64,000 nucleotides of DNA, taken from assembly GCF_041146795.1 (NCBI RefSeq), contig NC_135174.1:25134878-25198877 (forward strand). The letters are read 5' to 3'. The notes beneath the pieces are model-generated. The model worked only from the letters and a program-made list of their open reading frames with translations, searched no databases and was not told the origin of the DNA. The stretch comes from Maylandia zebra (taxonomy: Eukaryota; Chordata; Actinopteri; Cichliformes; Cichlidae). This document shows, one piece after another, positions 1 to 12,077 of the stretch. A program made the position numbers and the translations under genes. Every line of letters begins with the position of its first letter. Position 1 is the stretch's first letter.

Positions 1-431
1 AGCAGTCATTTCTTTTAAAAGGTGTCTTGTGTTTCCAAACCTGGAGTGTGCAGCATTTTCTCCGTTACGTCCTCCACAACTTCTGTCAGTCTCTCCGTGA
101 CCGGCCTCCATTTCACTCATAATGGAGCACAGAGGCATTTATTTCCATTTCTGAATATTTTTATAACTTCTACAGCTGCATAAACACTTTATCACACATG
201 CAACAAACTAACAACTTGAAAGTCTGAACAAACTGAAAAGGAGCCATGTTGCTTCTGGTGTTTTCTTCATTTTCAAATTGAAGAAATACTTTTGGTCAAT
301 GGTGCAACACTGCCACCTTTTAATATGTGGTCACTGCACTGAGCAGGTAATACAGTATTACTGCTATACTTCATTGTATCTAAAAGTACAAGGAAATCGT
401 TGTACATTTTACTATGACTAGATTTAATTCA

Positions 432-1348
432 GAGCTTTATTTAGCATATTTCTTGGCACACATTCAACAAGGTGCTGGAAACATTTCTCAGAGGTTTTTG
501 ACCATAATAACATGAAAGTGTCACACAAGTTGCTGCAGATTTGTCAGGTTTTAGTTGTATTCATTCTGTCACATTCTAATATAATTCTATAAAAGCATGT
601 CAGTCTTTCAACTGCCATGCTCCACTACACAGCAGACAAGACTAAACAGCCAAAAATTTAACACAGACATGGCAATAACTGAACCTCTGCCCTGTGACAG
701 GGCTAACACATCAGGCGTGCAAACAGGTAGGCAAATTCATTATAAAACCACAAAAATGCAACGGGACCCACACAGCAGTCAAGACTGACAAGAATTATCC
801 AAATATGCATAATATTTTACCAGGCCCCAAAGCCCGAAATTGCATAGTATTAAACATAGTCAAGCACTCTTTCGCAGCAAAAGGAGTAGAGTGAAATTAA
901 TTAATGATAATATATGAGGAAGGTTTTTAACCATGTTTTTAATTGAAGTTGGAGAATGGTCACATGGATGAGGTACAGGTGGAAAACATTTTTTTCTTAG
1001 AGATTTTAGGATTATGAAGTTGCTCCTTAAACTTAATAATTTTACAATATAGTAGTTATTAAAAATACTGTGATGTAATTATATAAACTAATGATGGGTA
1101 GAAGCTGATAACTATTTCTGGCCACTGTACATTATAATGCTTGATCATTATTTAAAGAATCTAAACCTTATTGTTTATCACAAATTAGAACAACAGGAAT
1201 GTTGCGTGTTGGGGGCGGGGTTTGTTTGTTTTTTTGTTTGTTTTTTTAATTGGCAGGAGGTGCTGCGATGTCTTACTTGTGCGACAGAGGGTGCTGCAAT
1301 ACCCTCTAACAGTTGAACAAGTTACCTAATAAAGTGACTGATGAGAGT
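432..1348 (-). mobile_element. Decayed Tc1/mariner copy, family A (1)
   Basis: The bases around 465-552 (caacaaggtgctggaaacat...gttgctgcagatttgtc) match the C-terminal coding end of a very common teleost Tc1/mariner family read on the minus strand. The run acctaataaagtgactgatgag at 1324-1345 matches its terminal repeat. The middle is not recognisable, so most of the element has been lost or replaced. Family recognition is from memory. Confidence 0.55.
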
Positions 1349-2432
1349 AAAGGGAAGTGAGACATCCTGCATATAACGGTACAGCAGATGCACCAAGAGG
1401 ACCAACTGAACATTCTTCCCGATATTTTTCCGTTTTAGCTGGGACTTTAATATTTACCTGCATCTCTCCGTCACACACACCTTTCTTTTGAGCGTCCAGA
1501 CCTCCCGTGTCTGAGAGAGATGCAGTTAGTGGGTATTAGGAACTGCGTGAGCGCATCCATGTGCGTCATTGAGGTACACACCCGCGCCAAATGAAGAATG
1601 TGACAGACTCAGTGATTGCATCGATTTTGAGAGCTTGTTATTCTCATTCCTGATTTTTTAATGCACAAATTTGCCAATGACAATCCAGCCACCGTCTTTG
1701 TCTCTTTATGTCTGCGCGGATGTTTAGCAAAACTCTACCGCTTTGTGATATCGGACAAATTCTTATTAAATTAAATTTTCTATCAAACTTTATGCATTTT
1801 TATGCAACTGCAGCAAATCTCACTTTACTTGGTGTTTTTCCTCTTGTGTCCCACTTAACTGTTCATCAGGCATGTCACGTGTGTATTATGCAAAACACAG
1901 AATGGCAAATATTGAATGTTCAGTGTGCACTTTCGGCCCCGTGTGCCTGACGGGCCCACAGACACGGGTATGACGTGGGAAATCGCTGTCATCACTGCAA
2001 GTCGAGATAACGGATCTGAGTTAATTATTGATATCATCCCGAAATGTTATCTTTATCATATGAGGTTATACAACAGCCAAATGGGACACGGGGTCTCTGG
2101 AGGGGACGTGAGGACGAGCGAGTATATTCTTGATCTATTCAACATCAGGTCTGTTCTTCAGTGTTCAAGATTTACTGCTTATCTGATCCCATAGGAATCC
2201 AATAATAGAGCAAAGCTGGAAATGTCTTTAAACAGTGAGCTTTTATTTGTGTCTCTGGCAAAAGAGGGGAAAAAACAACAACAAAGATAATGAAGGATCA
2301 TGTCAGGTGTTCAGCTTCTTCTTAACTGTATTAAATTCCTATGGATCTAATATGTGTCGATGTAAAAACATATTAAAAAACTGTCCAATTTTATGCCAGT
2401 GCATGCATTTTTCTCCACTATAGGCTAATTTC

Positions 2433-2505
2433 CATCCATCCATCCATTTTCATCCGCTTTGTCCGGGACCGGGTCGCGGGGGCAGCAGCCTAAGCAGGCT
2501 AATTT
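2433..2505 (+). repeat. Short dispersed-repeat fragment
   Basis: The run 'ccatccatccatccattttcatccgctttgtccgggaccgggtcgcgggggcagcagcctaagcagg' is a familiar teleost repeat end (probably a LINE 3' region). Only about 70 bp is present. Confidence 0.5.
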
Positions 2506-2742
2506 ATCAAACTATATTGTTTGATTTGCATATCCAAATGGAGGCAGGATAGAATAAGTACATGTAAGTACATTTAAGTACTTAGTACTTTCATTTTCAT
2601 CTACTTTAAGAATTTACTTAAAGTAGATGCTATGATTCAGAGAAAAATATTGCATTTTAAACAACATTATATATTGGAGTATTAGAATTGTAGTTAATGT
2701 AAAAATAAGAATGAATAAAATGTAACCCATTTAAAAAATGTT

Positions 2743-2744
<2 letters not shown>

Positions 2745-2814
<70 letters not shown>
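2745..2814 (+). repeat. TG microsatellite
   Basis: About 35 uninterrupted TG units. No gene is near. It gives rise to a spurious minus-strand frame of alternating Thr-His. Confidence 0.98.
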
Positions 2815-2817
<3 letters not shown>

Positions 2818-3239
2818 ATAACAATTTTCTGTTGTTTTTTTCTAACAAAAAAGTAAGTAAGCATTTTAAAGTTGTATGTAATTAGTAATTCATTCAATTT
2901 ACTTTTATGTCATTTCAACTTTTATCGTTTTGTTGTTTTATTGTCTAAACTTTATTCTCTTCTCTTCTCTTGATAAATGTGTATGATGACAGAAAGACGT
3001 ATGGATAGTTCATTGCACTGCCCTGTAATTATAAAATATAACGTTTTTTGTTAGTTTACTGTGACTAACAGTAACTTTCCTATCATTTAATTGTTTATTA
3101 TTTTGGTGTAGGATGAATGACAATGAGGGTAGGACGTCTTTATCAATAGGAAAAGCTGTAAAACGTGAAAACACTGAAAATACTGAACATACTTTTTAGT
3201 ATTACGTTTAAAATCTATACATTGCTTCATATGATCTAA

Positions 3240-3314
3240 AAACTGTCCACTTGGCTGGATTTGAGTCTTCACCAGGCCAATTATGGCCTTGGTGCCTTAT
3301 GTTTGACACCCCTG
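3240..3314. mobile_element. Remnant of a hAT-type terminal repeat
   Basis: The end 'ccttatgtttgacacccctg' matches the terminal repeat CAGGGGTGTCAAAC, common in vertebrate hAT elements, read backwards. Only about 75 bp of the element can be seen; the other end was not found in the window. Confidence 0.45.
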
Positions 3315-3857
3315 GATTAAACTGATGAGCCCCTTTTAATATTTGTGTATGTATTTTTTTTTATCTCTGCACCTACTGTACCTTTAATTTCTGCACATAT
3401 AGTATATTTTATTCTGCATATGTGTTATTTATTGGTGGTTACTGCTTTCTTTTCTTTTAGCACTGATGTGGGACAGTACTCCAATTTCATTGTACTGTTG
3501 TACAGTGCATGACTGTGCAATGATAATAAATTGTAAATAATGAGTTAAAAGTGTTTGTTTTCTGCTTATTTTCTTTTAATTGAGATTATTCTGAATATTA
3601 TACTTATTGTGTGATTTTTTTTTTAAGAAAGCTGAGTATCTGAGTAAAATTTGGAATCGGTGACTTTTTTAAATTGTGGTGCACATATTAAAAAAATACG
3701 CTAACAGATATTCCAGCGCTGGTGAGAAAAACAGAATAAATCTAAGTCTTAGTCTAAGTGGAAGAAAATGGTCATTAGTCAAGTATTAAAGGAACATTCC
3801 AGTAATTGCACATTTTTAAAAATGAACCAAATCGTTTTTTTTAACATTTACAAAATT

Positions 3858-3863
3858 TTTATT
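3858..3863 (-). terminator. Poly(A) signal, minus-strand g6pc1
   Basis: The minus strand reads AATAAA about 360 bp past the stop codon of the minus-strand g6pc1. This would give a 3' UTR ending near 3840. No transcript evidence is available, so this is a prediction. Confidence 0.4.
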
Positions 3864-4224
3864 TAAAAATATTTCAACAGTCCCAAAAATACTTTCTATG
3901 ACATTGAAAAAATACATTACTAATACAGTTAAAATACTATACTGAAGTCGTGAATGACCGTCCAGGACAAGCGTCATTATCGTGTTGTCGCATATTCAAA
4001 ATAGTTCTTTGTGAGTGTCACTGGGCAGCCTGGATAGTGCTTTCACTTAGTGTCACACAATGTTCAAGGTTCAGTGTCCAAATAACACAAAATGCATTTT
4101 CCTGTTGATCTCAAAGCTTTTCCTGAGGATTACGTGGCAGTGTGGATAAAACAAGCACCAAAGGAATGTGTTTCAATAGGAAGAGATTTCCTTTTCATTA
4201 GTCTTTGTGATATGAAGTTGGTGA

Positions 4225-6407
4225 TCACACTGCCTTTTTGTTGTGCTGGCTCAGAGATCGGTTCACACAGTATGGGATGATACTGACAGTGACCAGTGGC
4301 ACAATGGCACTCTTGCAGAAGGACAGCAGGTAGAAGAGGGCCGCGGTATGTGTAGGAGGCTTGAAGGAGTCAAACAGGTGCAGCAGGAGCAGAGAGCTGA
4401 TGATGCATCCTGCTTTGACCAACAGGCTGCTGCTCTTTTTGGTTTCGGTGTAGAGGGGAGAGTGCAGGCCCAGACCCAGGCCAAACAGCGTGCCCATGTT
4501 GCGTAGGAGGCTGGCAAAGGGCGTGGTGTCCAGGTGGACCCACTCTGGTCTGATGCACCACTTCTGGGCTTTCTCCATGGTCCACAGCAGGTCCACACCC
4601 AGAGCTTTGAGCAGCACATAGAAGCCAACAGCGAAGGAGGTGAGGAACAGAGTCGTGTAGAAATACTTCTTCATGCTGGCGCTGTAGATCCACTGAGTTC
4701 TGTTAAAGGCCTCAGCCACAATCATACCTAGAAAACAATGATCCACATTAGGAAAGCAGAGGCGGATATTTTGCGTTACTTATTATACCGCTGCAGGCTT
4801 AATAACTGACTATATTTCTGACTAGATATTTTACTGAATGACTGAGGCATAGCCAGCTGTTCACTGAAACTGTAAAAATACTCACCTGTGATAAGACCGG
4901 CGATGACCTGGTGGGGGAAGTGGGCAGCAATAAAGACTCTAGAGAGGCAGACACACACCTGGACCCCACAAAAAAGCGTCCACAGAAGAGCCTTCAGATA
5001 CCTGTTGAAGTACAAATTCACACAGCTTAGATTCATTGATTTCCAGCAGCTCAAGATTACATGAAAGAAAATCTTTTGAAGCACTGTAACAATAAACAAA
5101 TTTATTCTTCTCTTCTCATGAGAACTTCAGCTGCCCGCACGTCAAAACAACCCGTGTTTAACACCCTATTTTCAGTCAATACTTCTCAGAAGTCAATGAT
5201 CAACCCCAGCACCGAACAGATAGCGTGTCCAGAGCGATAAGCTCTGAATGGAGAAAAATGGTAAACAACACCAAAATCGGCAGGGCCAAGAAAGGAAAAA
5301 TAAAGTTATAGACTCACCACTGACTGTTTGTGGATTTGTTGCTGGTCATGATGGCGAGGATCGAGGTCACCAGGGTGTAGTAGACTCCTGCAGCTCCCAT
5401 AGCATGGCCAGAGGGGCTGCCTAGGTAACACAGACAGACGGAGGAAGGCAGTTATTAACACGTGGGCCAGAGCAACCTGCACTGCTCATTCATTAGATTC
5501 TTTTGTTTTGTTGTTTGTTTTAACCTAAGTAATAAATGAATGAAAAAGATCGCCACTATTTTATTTTAACTTGATTTTAAACAACTCAATAAGCTCATAT
5601 ATTTGGCTGCTGTCCAAATAACCTAACTGCAAATAACATAACATGCATGTTTATGGACTGTGTCACAGGGGAAACATGTAAACTCCACACAGAAAGGCAG
5701 ACAGAAACCAGAGGTTACAAAAGAAACGTTCTTTCTGTGATATGTACGAATTAAGCACAATATCACCTGACAGCATTAGGGCTTTATCTTGAGGATGAGT
5801 GCCAAGATCTAGATCTTTAGAATGATAATTTATTTGATTCGGCCAATTTACTTCAAAGTAAACTTCAGGCAGGAACACATGCAGAGTGAGAGGAGCTGTG
5901 GGCTAATGGGAGTCGGTTTATTTTTACCCTCACGCAAGTTAATGCAGCCGTGCATGAACAGTGGTGTCTCTCACCTGGTCCAGTCTCACAGGTCATTGGG
6001 TACTGCTCAATGTGAGGGGGCACGGAGTTTGCATAGTAGGCTGTCTCGTGGACCCACCAGTACGGCCTCTCTCCAAACAGAATCCTGAAGAGGACAGCAG
6101 AAACATGCATTGAGTTACGGTCTAAAGAAAGCTTATTTCACACGATTATATATCAGTTAAAAAAATACGCTCACCATTTGAACACTAAATTAAGCCAGTC
6201 TCCGATCACAGCCACCCAGATCAGCTTGATGCCCACTGAAGCCCGCAGGTGAAACCAAAGGGGGAAGAAGATGAAGAAGGTGTTCCTCAGATCAGCCGCC
6301 CAGGAGACCCAGAGAAACAAGCCCTGGGCATCTTTGTAGTTGGTCTGCAGGTAGTGGGTGCTGCTCACCCCGAAACCCTGCACAGCGTCCATCACGGCAT
6401 TAAGCAT
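4225..6407 (-). CDS. g6pc1: Glucose-6-phosphatase catalytic subunit, minus-strand copy (5 exons, 354 aa)
   Basis: This gene encodes the ER membrane enzyme that hydrolyses glucose-6-phosphate to glucose, the last step of gluconeogenesis and glycogenolysis. Reading the minus strand, the exons are 6407-6175, 6084-5975, 5420-5318, 5001-4886 and 4727-4225. All junctions are GT-AG, phases agree, and the total is 355 codons including the stop (human G6PC1 has 357 residues). The acid-phosphatase signature is complete: K77 and R84 in KWILFGERP, H120 in PSGH, R170 and H176 in SRVFIAAH. Several hydrophobic segments fit the nine-helix topology. The C-terminus KKAV is a dilysine ER-retrieval signal. Human G6PC1 has a glycosylation sequon after the YWWVHET motif; here the matching segment reads ANSVPP, which is not a sequon. 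A TATA box lies about 90 bp upstream. A second copy lies head to head with it. Zebrafish is also known to carry g6pc1a.1/g6pc1a.2, but I cannot say which copy this matches. Confidence 0.95.
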
Positions 6408-7529
6408 CTTAGCGTTAAGAGGAAGAAATCTCAGTCTAGTGATGTGTGAGTGGAAGAACAGAGAGTGCTGTTATCAGCGAGACAGCTGGCTGTTTTTATA
6501 GTGGACGGACCCACTACCCAAACGCATGCACACGCTGATCTTTGGACCTTACGCATGTGTAATAAAACACTGGCAGTCACTAGAGTTTGGGAGGCATGTC
6601 ACACAAACAAGTTGGGAAGATAACAGGAAAACAAAACGTCAATCAGTATCTTAGAATCACTGTACAGAGAGAGTCACAGGAGAGAGGAAGTCAATCGATC
6701 AGTGGCTGTCCTCCTCAAGTGTGACCCAAATTAAACACTTTGCAGAGAGATTTTTTTCTGCTGCCCCACAGACTATTTTTAAATGTGATCTTCGTCTTCT
6801 TCATTTTTGTCCACATGGCTTTGACTTTGGCATTAATAAAGGATAGCCGTGTTTTTCATATTTTCCCTTCTTACATTCTCACATTCTGCACATTCTCACT
6901 AATAATTTATCAGTAATGTCATTGATTTTTTTAGTGAAAACATGCCGCCGTTCAGAATGATGGAGTAAGCTATTTCTATATTACACAAGAAGATCAATGA
7001 TTAAATGAGTGAGTTTGGGATGAAACAAAGCTGATGAGATAGTTGGTGACAAAACAGAAAAAGAAAAAAATAGATAGCAGGTAGAACATAAGGTACTGCA
7101 CTCTTATGAAAGAAAGGTCTGGTGGGGACATCTGCACAGATGAGCTCATATTTTGTTCTGTTTCCAGAGATATGTTTACGAAAAGTTCAAAACCATTTTG
7201 TTGTTTCTCACATTGGGGTTCAGGCACAAGTAGAGATAACGGGTCTTTGCTAGAAGTCTGCAATCTGTCCATGGGCAGCTGTTGCTTTTTGTTACGATAG
7301 CTTTGAGCAAGGGGGCCCCCTGAGGTGTAAAGGTTAAGTGACCTGTCTGCACCGTTGCAAAGTTAAACAAACTTGCTAGCCTTGAGTAAAGTCCAGTGGG
7401 AATCATTCAGTGGAAGAACGGACAGGACGGCCTCAAAGAGCTTTGCTGAAACCTAACCAAGAAAAAACCCAATAAAGAGACAATATTTTCACAGCATCGT
7501 CCTCAGAAAGAGGTCTGGGTTGTGATATA
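6408..7529. promoter_or_regulatory. Shared intergenic region of the divergent g6pc pair
   Basis: About 1.1 kb separates the two start codons, and it should hold both promoters. Apart from the TATA box on the minus side, two possible hepatic nuclear-factor motifs lie close to the plus-strand gene. One is AGGTTAAGTGACCT at 7331-7344, an inverted pair of nuclear-receptor half-sites. The other is CAAAGTTAAACAAAC at 7358-7372, an HNF4-like half-site joined to a forkhead-like TAAACAAA. I see no coding exon here. Confidence 0.45.
6494..6500 (-). promoter_or_regulatory. TATA box of minus-strand g6pc1
   Basis: The minus strand reads TATAAAAACAG, ending about 87 bp upstream of the start codon at 6407. 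That spacing suits a TATA box with a short 5' UTR. Liver G6PC1 promoters in mammals also have a TATA box. The transcription start would be near 6465 (inference). Confidence 0.55.
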
Positions 7530-9659
7530 ATGGATCTTCTACACAGCTGGGGTGTTGAGCTGGCTGTCTATCTGCAGACCAGATATGGCAAATATGAAGG
7601 TTTGTTCGACCTGGCATCCACAGTGGCCGATCTGCACACCACGTTCTTCTGGTTGTTCCCGATCTGGTTCCACCTGCGGAGGGACACGGCACTCAGGCTC
7701 ATCTGGGTGGCTGTCATCGGAGACTGGCTCAACTTGGTCCTAAAATGGTAACTGGGTGAAAGGGTCCAACTTGAATTAAACTTAAAACTTAAACATTAAA
7801 AAAAGGAACGGTTGCATGATTTGCTTCCTGTTTTTTTGTTTCACTGTGGCAGGGTTCTATTTGGGGAAAGACCTTATTGGTGGGTTCACGAGACCAAGTT
7901 TTATGGAGCAGGACCGGCCCCTTCACTCCAGCAGTTCCCCATCACATGTGAAACTGGACCAGGTAGAGCTCATGACAGGCATGCGGACCGCATGAAAACT
8001 GAACAGAACTAGTCTGTCATAATAGAATGATAAGATTTATTTGGCACAGTACACAATTAGTCTGATAAATACTCCAGTATATCATTGCCAGGTGATAGCT
8101 GTAACAATTGGCAACTGTACACGACTTTCTGTGAATGGGCATGACTTTAATGGTGATAAATAGGTAATAAACTTGTAGTGCCTTTTATCTTGCTCCAGTT
8201 TCTTTGAGAGATCTCTGTCCTTATACTAATAGTAGAAGGGAAGGTAACAAGGTGCAAGTGTTTTTCTTCAGTCTTCAGTTTCCAGAACATATTAAACGTT
8301 CTGGAAACTGAAAGAAAAAGATAAAAGATACCAACAACTTTCAGCAAAATATGACATATTCAAACCACCTCAGACTTGGTGTTGCGCTTACTCTGGTCAC
8401 CAGTCTGACGAGGATTGGTCGTCACGATAGATGAAGAACCGACTGATCGGTTTTCACTCTAAATTAGAAAATACTAAGCCCAATTTCTTTCTTTGCAGGA
8501 AGTCCTTCAGGTCATGCCATGGGCGCAGCTGGTGTCTGGTATGTCATGGTAACAGCACTGCTCTCTATTGCAAGAGAAAAACAGTGCCCCCCATTGCTAT
8601 ACAGGTGAGTCTGTGTTAATACAATCACCTTTTCTGGCTCTCTGGAGTCTTTAGGTTCTGTGCACCTACAATCAGTGTTGTCCCTGTCAGATTTTTGTAT
8701 ATAGGCCTGTGGATGCTAATGGGCCTGGTCGAGCTGGTGGTATGCATTTCCAGGGTCTACATGGCTGCTCACTTCCCACACCAGGTTATTGCAGGAATCA
8801 TTACAGGTCAGTCCATCTAAAGAACTCTAGTCGATAAAGTGTTGACTTTTACAAAGACTTTGATGTGCAGAATTTTCATAAAAACATTTTGCGAGGGTTG
8901 GAAATTAAGTTTACTGAGTGATTATGTAGCCTACAACTACCAATATCATATTTTTAGGAGCAAATGCCAAAGATCAAACAAAGAAATATTGTAGAAGAAG
9001 AATTAAAATATGGCTCAGGTGTAAATGCAATCTCAAAATTACAAAAATATGATATATTTAGACCATTTTAACTTCAAATATTGTTTTATTGAGTGTACAT
9101 GTTACGCATTGTCCCTGTTTAATAAACCACCTTGTCTGTTTTCGTCTTAGGCACACTGGTAGCTGAAGTTGTTTCCAAGGAGAAATGGATCTACAGCGCA
9201 AGCCTGAAGAAGTACTTCTTAATTACCCTCTTCCTCACCTCCTTTGCTGTTGGCTTTTATGTGCTCCTTAAAGCTCTGGATGTGGACCTGCTGTGGACCA
9301 TGGAGAAAGCCCAGAAGTGGTGCATCAGGCCAGAGTGGGTTCACCTAGACTCTGCCCCCTTTGCTAGCCTCCTGCGGAACATGGGCAGCCTGTTTGGTCT
9401 GGGCCTCGGTCTGCACTCACCGTTCTACAAGACAACCAAGATGAGGATTATGAGCGCCCCTTTGAGGATTGGATGTATTGTCATCTCTGTATCCCTGCTT
9501 CACCTGTTAGATGGATGGACATTTTCCCCTGAAAACCATATGACTTTCTATGCCCTTTCCTTTGGTAAAAGTGCCGTTGCACTTTTAATCCCAACTACTT
9601 TGGTGCCTTGGGCTCTCAGCAAGATTTACCCTGTAAAGACAGAAGGCAAAAACTTGTAG
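7530..9659 (+). CDS. g6pc1: Glucose-6-phosphatase catalytic subunit, plus-strand copy (5 exons, 352 aa)
   Basis: This is the second glucose-6-phosphatase catalytic subunit. The exons are 7530-7747, 7853-7962, 8499-8604, 8691-8806 and 9151-9659, with GT-AG junctions and consistent phases. Total length is 353 codons including the stop. Exons 2 and 4 have exactly the same lengths as in the minus-strand copy (110 and 116 bp), as expected for a tandem duplicate. The catalytic set is intact: K72 and R79 (KWVLFGERP), H115 (PSGH), R166 and H172 (SRVYMAAH). The last exon is very close to its partner through YSASLKKYF and the [10 protein letters not shown] segment, but diverges after about residue 275. 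The C-terminus EGKNL lacks the KKXX signal seen in the other copy. It also has no glycosylation sequon in the loop after VHET. The N-terminus is five residues shorter than the partner's. Confidence 0.95.
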
Positions 9660-10064
9660 CTTTAAGGCAACTGGAGGATTAATGTTCTATATTTACAAGG
9701 ATTCTTACTTCTCATTTTTAATAGACATGGATTAAGCCTCATCTGTACTGTTCACTTTTTTTTCTGTTTTAATCTGGGTCTAGGTTAACTCCATATCTAG
9801 GAAACTTGCTATAGAGTTTTTGGAATGCCTGAAGATATTGTGCTGGCCTTGTTACCATTTAGGAGCAGAGGGAAAAGGCTACTTTACTGATTGGAACAAT
9901 AACATTTAATTGGATGTTACCATTCCCAGAATCTAGACTACTTAGGGACAGAAAAAGGACGTAGACACCCAACTAGCACTTTCAGATAATTGCTGTAAAG
10001 CTCACTGATAGACCACATTTGTTCAATTTGAAGAAATAAGAAGCGTCCCCTTCACGGTATGAGC

Positions 10065-10070
10065 AATAAA
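10065..10070 (+). terminator. Poly(A) signal, plus-strand g6pc1
   Basis: AATAAA lies about 400 bp after the stop codon at 9659, in an otherwise featureless AT-rich stretch. It is the first good signal downstream, so the 3' UTR probably ends near 10090 (inference). Confidence 0.45.
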
Positions 10071-10984
10071 GGGTTAAAGTAAAACACAAAAAGTGGTCTT
10101 GTTTTTTTGGATATGCTAAGCTAAGCTCAATCTTTCCTGGACCTACAAAGTGCTAGCAGCCTTCTAATTTAGCTGGGTTTAAGTAAAATATGAACATTTT
10201 CTACAAATGTTTTCTAATAATTGTTTTCTAAATGGTCTTATTGGGACTTCTGCTACAATTATTACAATTAACCTCCTTGAAATTGAACAATGGTTTATTT
10301 TTGTCCATCAAATTACATTTAGTCATGTTTTCATGTTTAGAATAACTGTCTTTTCAGTGTCTGTAATATTGTAAGCTTCTTTAACACCCACAGTATATAT
10401 GAGATAAAGATTTTTACACATACACGCAGCCACCACCTCAGCAAAAAAAGTATTTTTTAAACAAATAAAAACTGTTTCTTGTAATCATGTTTTCGTGCTT
10501 ATTTGAGAAGTGCGGTGCAGCCCTGGCAGTTTTCTCAGTATGTCTCAGACTGATACTGATTAATTCTCTGGCCAGAACAACCATTAAATATTAACCAGAG
10601 CATGCTCCACTCACTCGGCAGTCCCACATAGTGACACTGCCTCGCACCACAGCCATGCGCTTTCAAAGGTACATGAAGGGTCAAGGGGCAGAAAGCGTTG
10701 CCGACAACACGTGGGCCTCATAAGGCTTTAAAAATAGAACCTTGCTCAGGTGACGAACCATCGAAGCAGCTTTGGATGTATGGTACTGAGATCAGCAGGA
10801 TTGCAAACAAAGGTCACTATCATATTATCACAGACACACCTCTATAAAACCGCTAATTACATTGTGAAACTGCAACGTAAAGTCCAACTGAATGCAATCA
10901 TAGGTCACCTAAAGTTGCTGTGGTAATGAGAAAAAGTAGGAAACTGAAGGTAGTCGCTGTGGTAACTTTGCTGGACATGAAGTC

Positions 10985-11115
10985 CTGCATCAGATAACTT
11001 AGATCTCGTAGATCTAAACATCATGGAGCCAGTCTGGGATTACATAAAGAGACTTAATCTACCAAAGAAGCATTCTTGGAAGAGCTTGGAACAACCAAAC
11101 TGTAACATAGCTTAA
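10985..11115 (+). mobile_element. Fragment of a Tc1-like transposase 3' end
   Basis: The run 'ggagccagtctgggattacataaagagac' followed by 'cattcttggaagagcttggaacaa' resembles the C-terminal coding end of a common fish Tc1 family. Only about 130 bp can be recognised, and no terminal repeat was found. This relies on memory of the family. Confidence 0.45.
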
Positions 11116-12077
11116 TAAAGCAGATAGAGACTGTCATTATATGGCATTGTTTTTGAGAACAGCCCCACGTTATCATGCCTCAAAGGTTTGATCAGCATTG
11201 CACTGTTTTACAAAATAAATCATACTTAATCTTAACAGGATTAAGTGCTCCTTTTTTGATCATTTTATCTCATTGTCTTCTTACGCTGTTCTAGTTATTT
11301 CCGGTTCTTATCTCAAGAAGCTATATGGGAGTTCTTTGTACAGGTACGCTGCATTGCGTTTGTGTGACTAGGAGGCAGGGGGACAGAGGGTATAGACCTC
11401 ACAACTACGTCAGGGACGTTGAGTAACTGTTTACATTAGTTTACAGTCACAATAGTCAGCTCGCCTTGGTTGTTCTCCTCAATATCTTCTCATCCTCACA
11501 TAACCTTTTCTATATTTACTTAAAGATGCAGCTCTGGACCAAATAAATAAATAAAAAGAAGTGTCGGCATAAAAGGTGCTTCAAAAAACACGCTTCACAA
11601 ATATGCACAGTCTAGTCTGATCAGTGAAGTCCTTCATGCCCCTTGTCAGCTTTTCAAAGTTAAGAAAAGCATTAAACTTTGGGTGTTAGTCTAACTGCAA
11701 AGAGTGCAAGTGTGTAAGACTTACCTCTGACATATACAATTCCCATATTATGCCTTAAACCTAAAACTAGCACCAAATTAATACAAACTGAACTAATTAA
11801 TCAAAACTAAACAGAAGTAAAAACAATACCACAACAATACCAAATGTTAAAAAAAGCTAATGACAAACACAAAACTGTAACTACATCTCTTCCCCTCTAT
11901 CTCTGCCTGCTTCCCCGTCTAACTTCAGAGTCTCTCTATCAATAAAGGCTAAAAAAAATGCCATAATAAATAATTTAAAAAACGAAACATATGCTTTGTG
12001 TCACGGGGCGTTCTCCTGCTAGAAGCAACAATCAGAGGATGGGTCACTGTGGTTATAAAAAGATGGACATGGTCAGA

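Larger units (their letters stand above)
1..4224. other. Left flank, no confident gene
   Basis: AT-rich sequence holding the minus-strand g6pc1 3' UTR (about 3840-4224), Tc1 family A copy 1, a hAT end, a TG microsatellite and short dispersed-repeat pieces. Minus-strand bases 1-122 have an open frame running off the edge (MSEMEAGHGETDR...), competing with another open frame (VTERLTEVVEDVTEKML...). Neither can be identified. Confidence 0.6.

Noticed and set aside
2657-2848. Thr-His repeat protein on the minus strand
   Set aside because: It is only the translation of the TG microsatellite.
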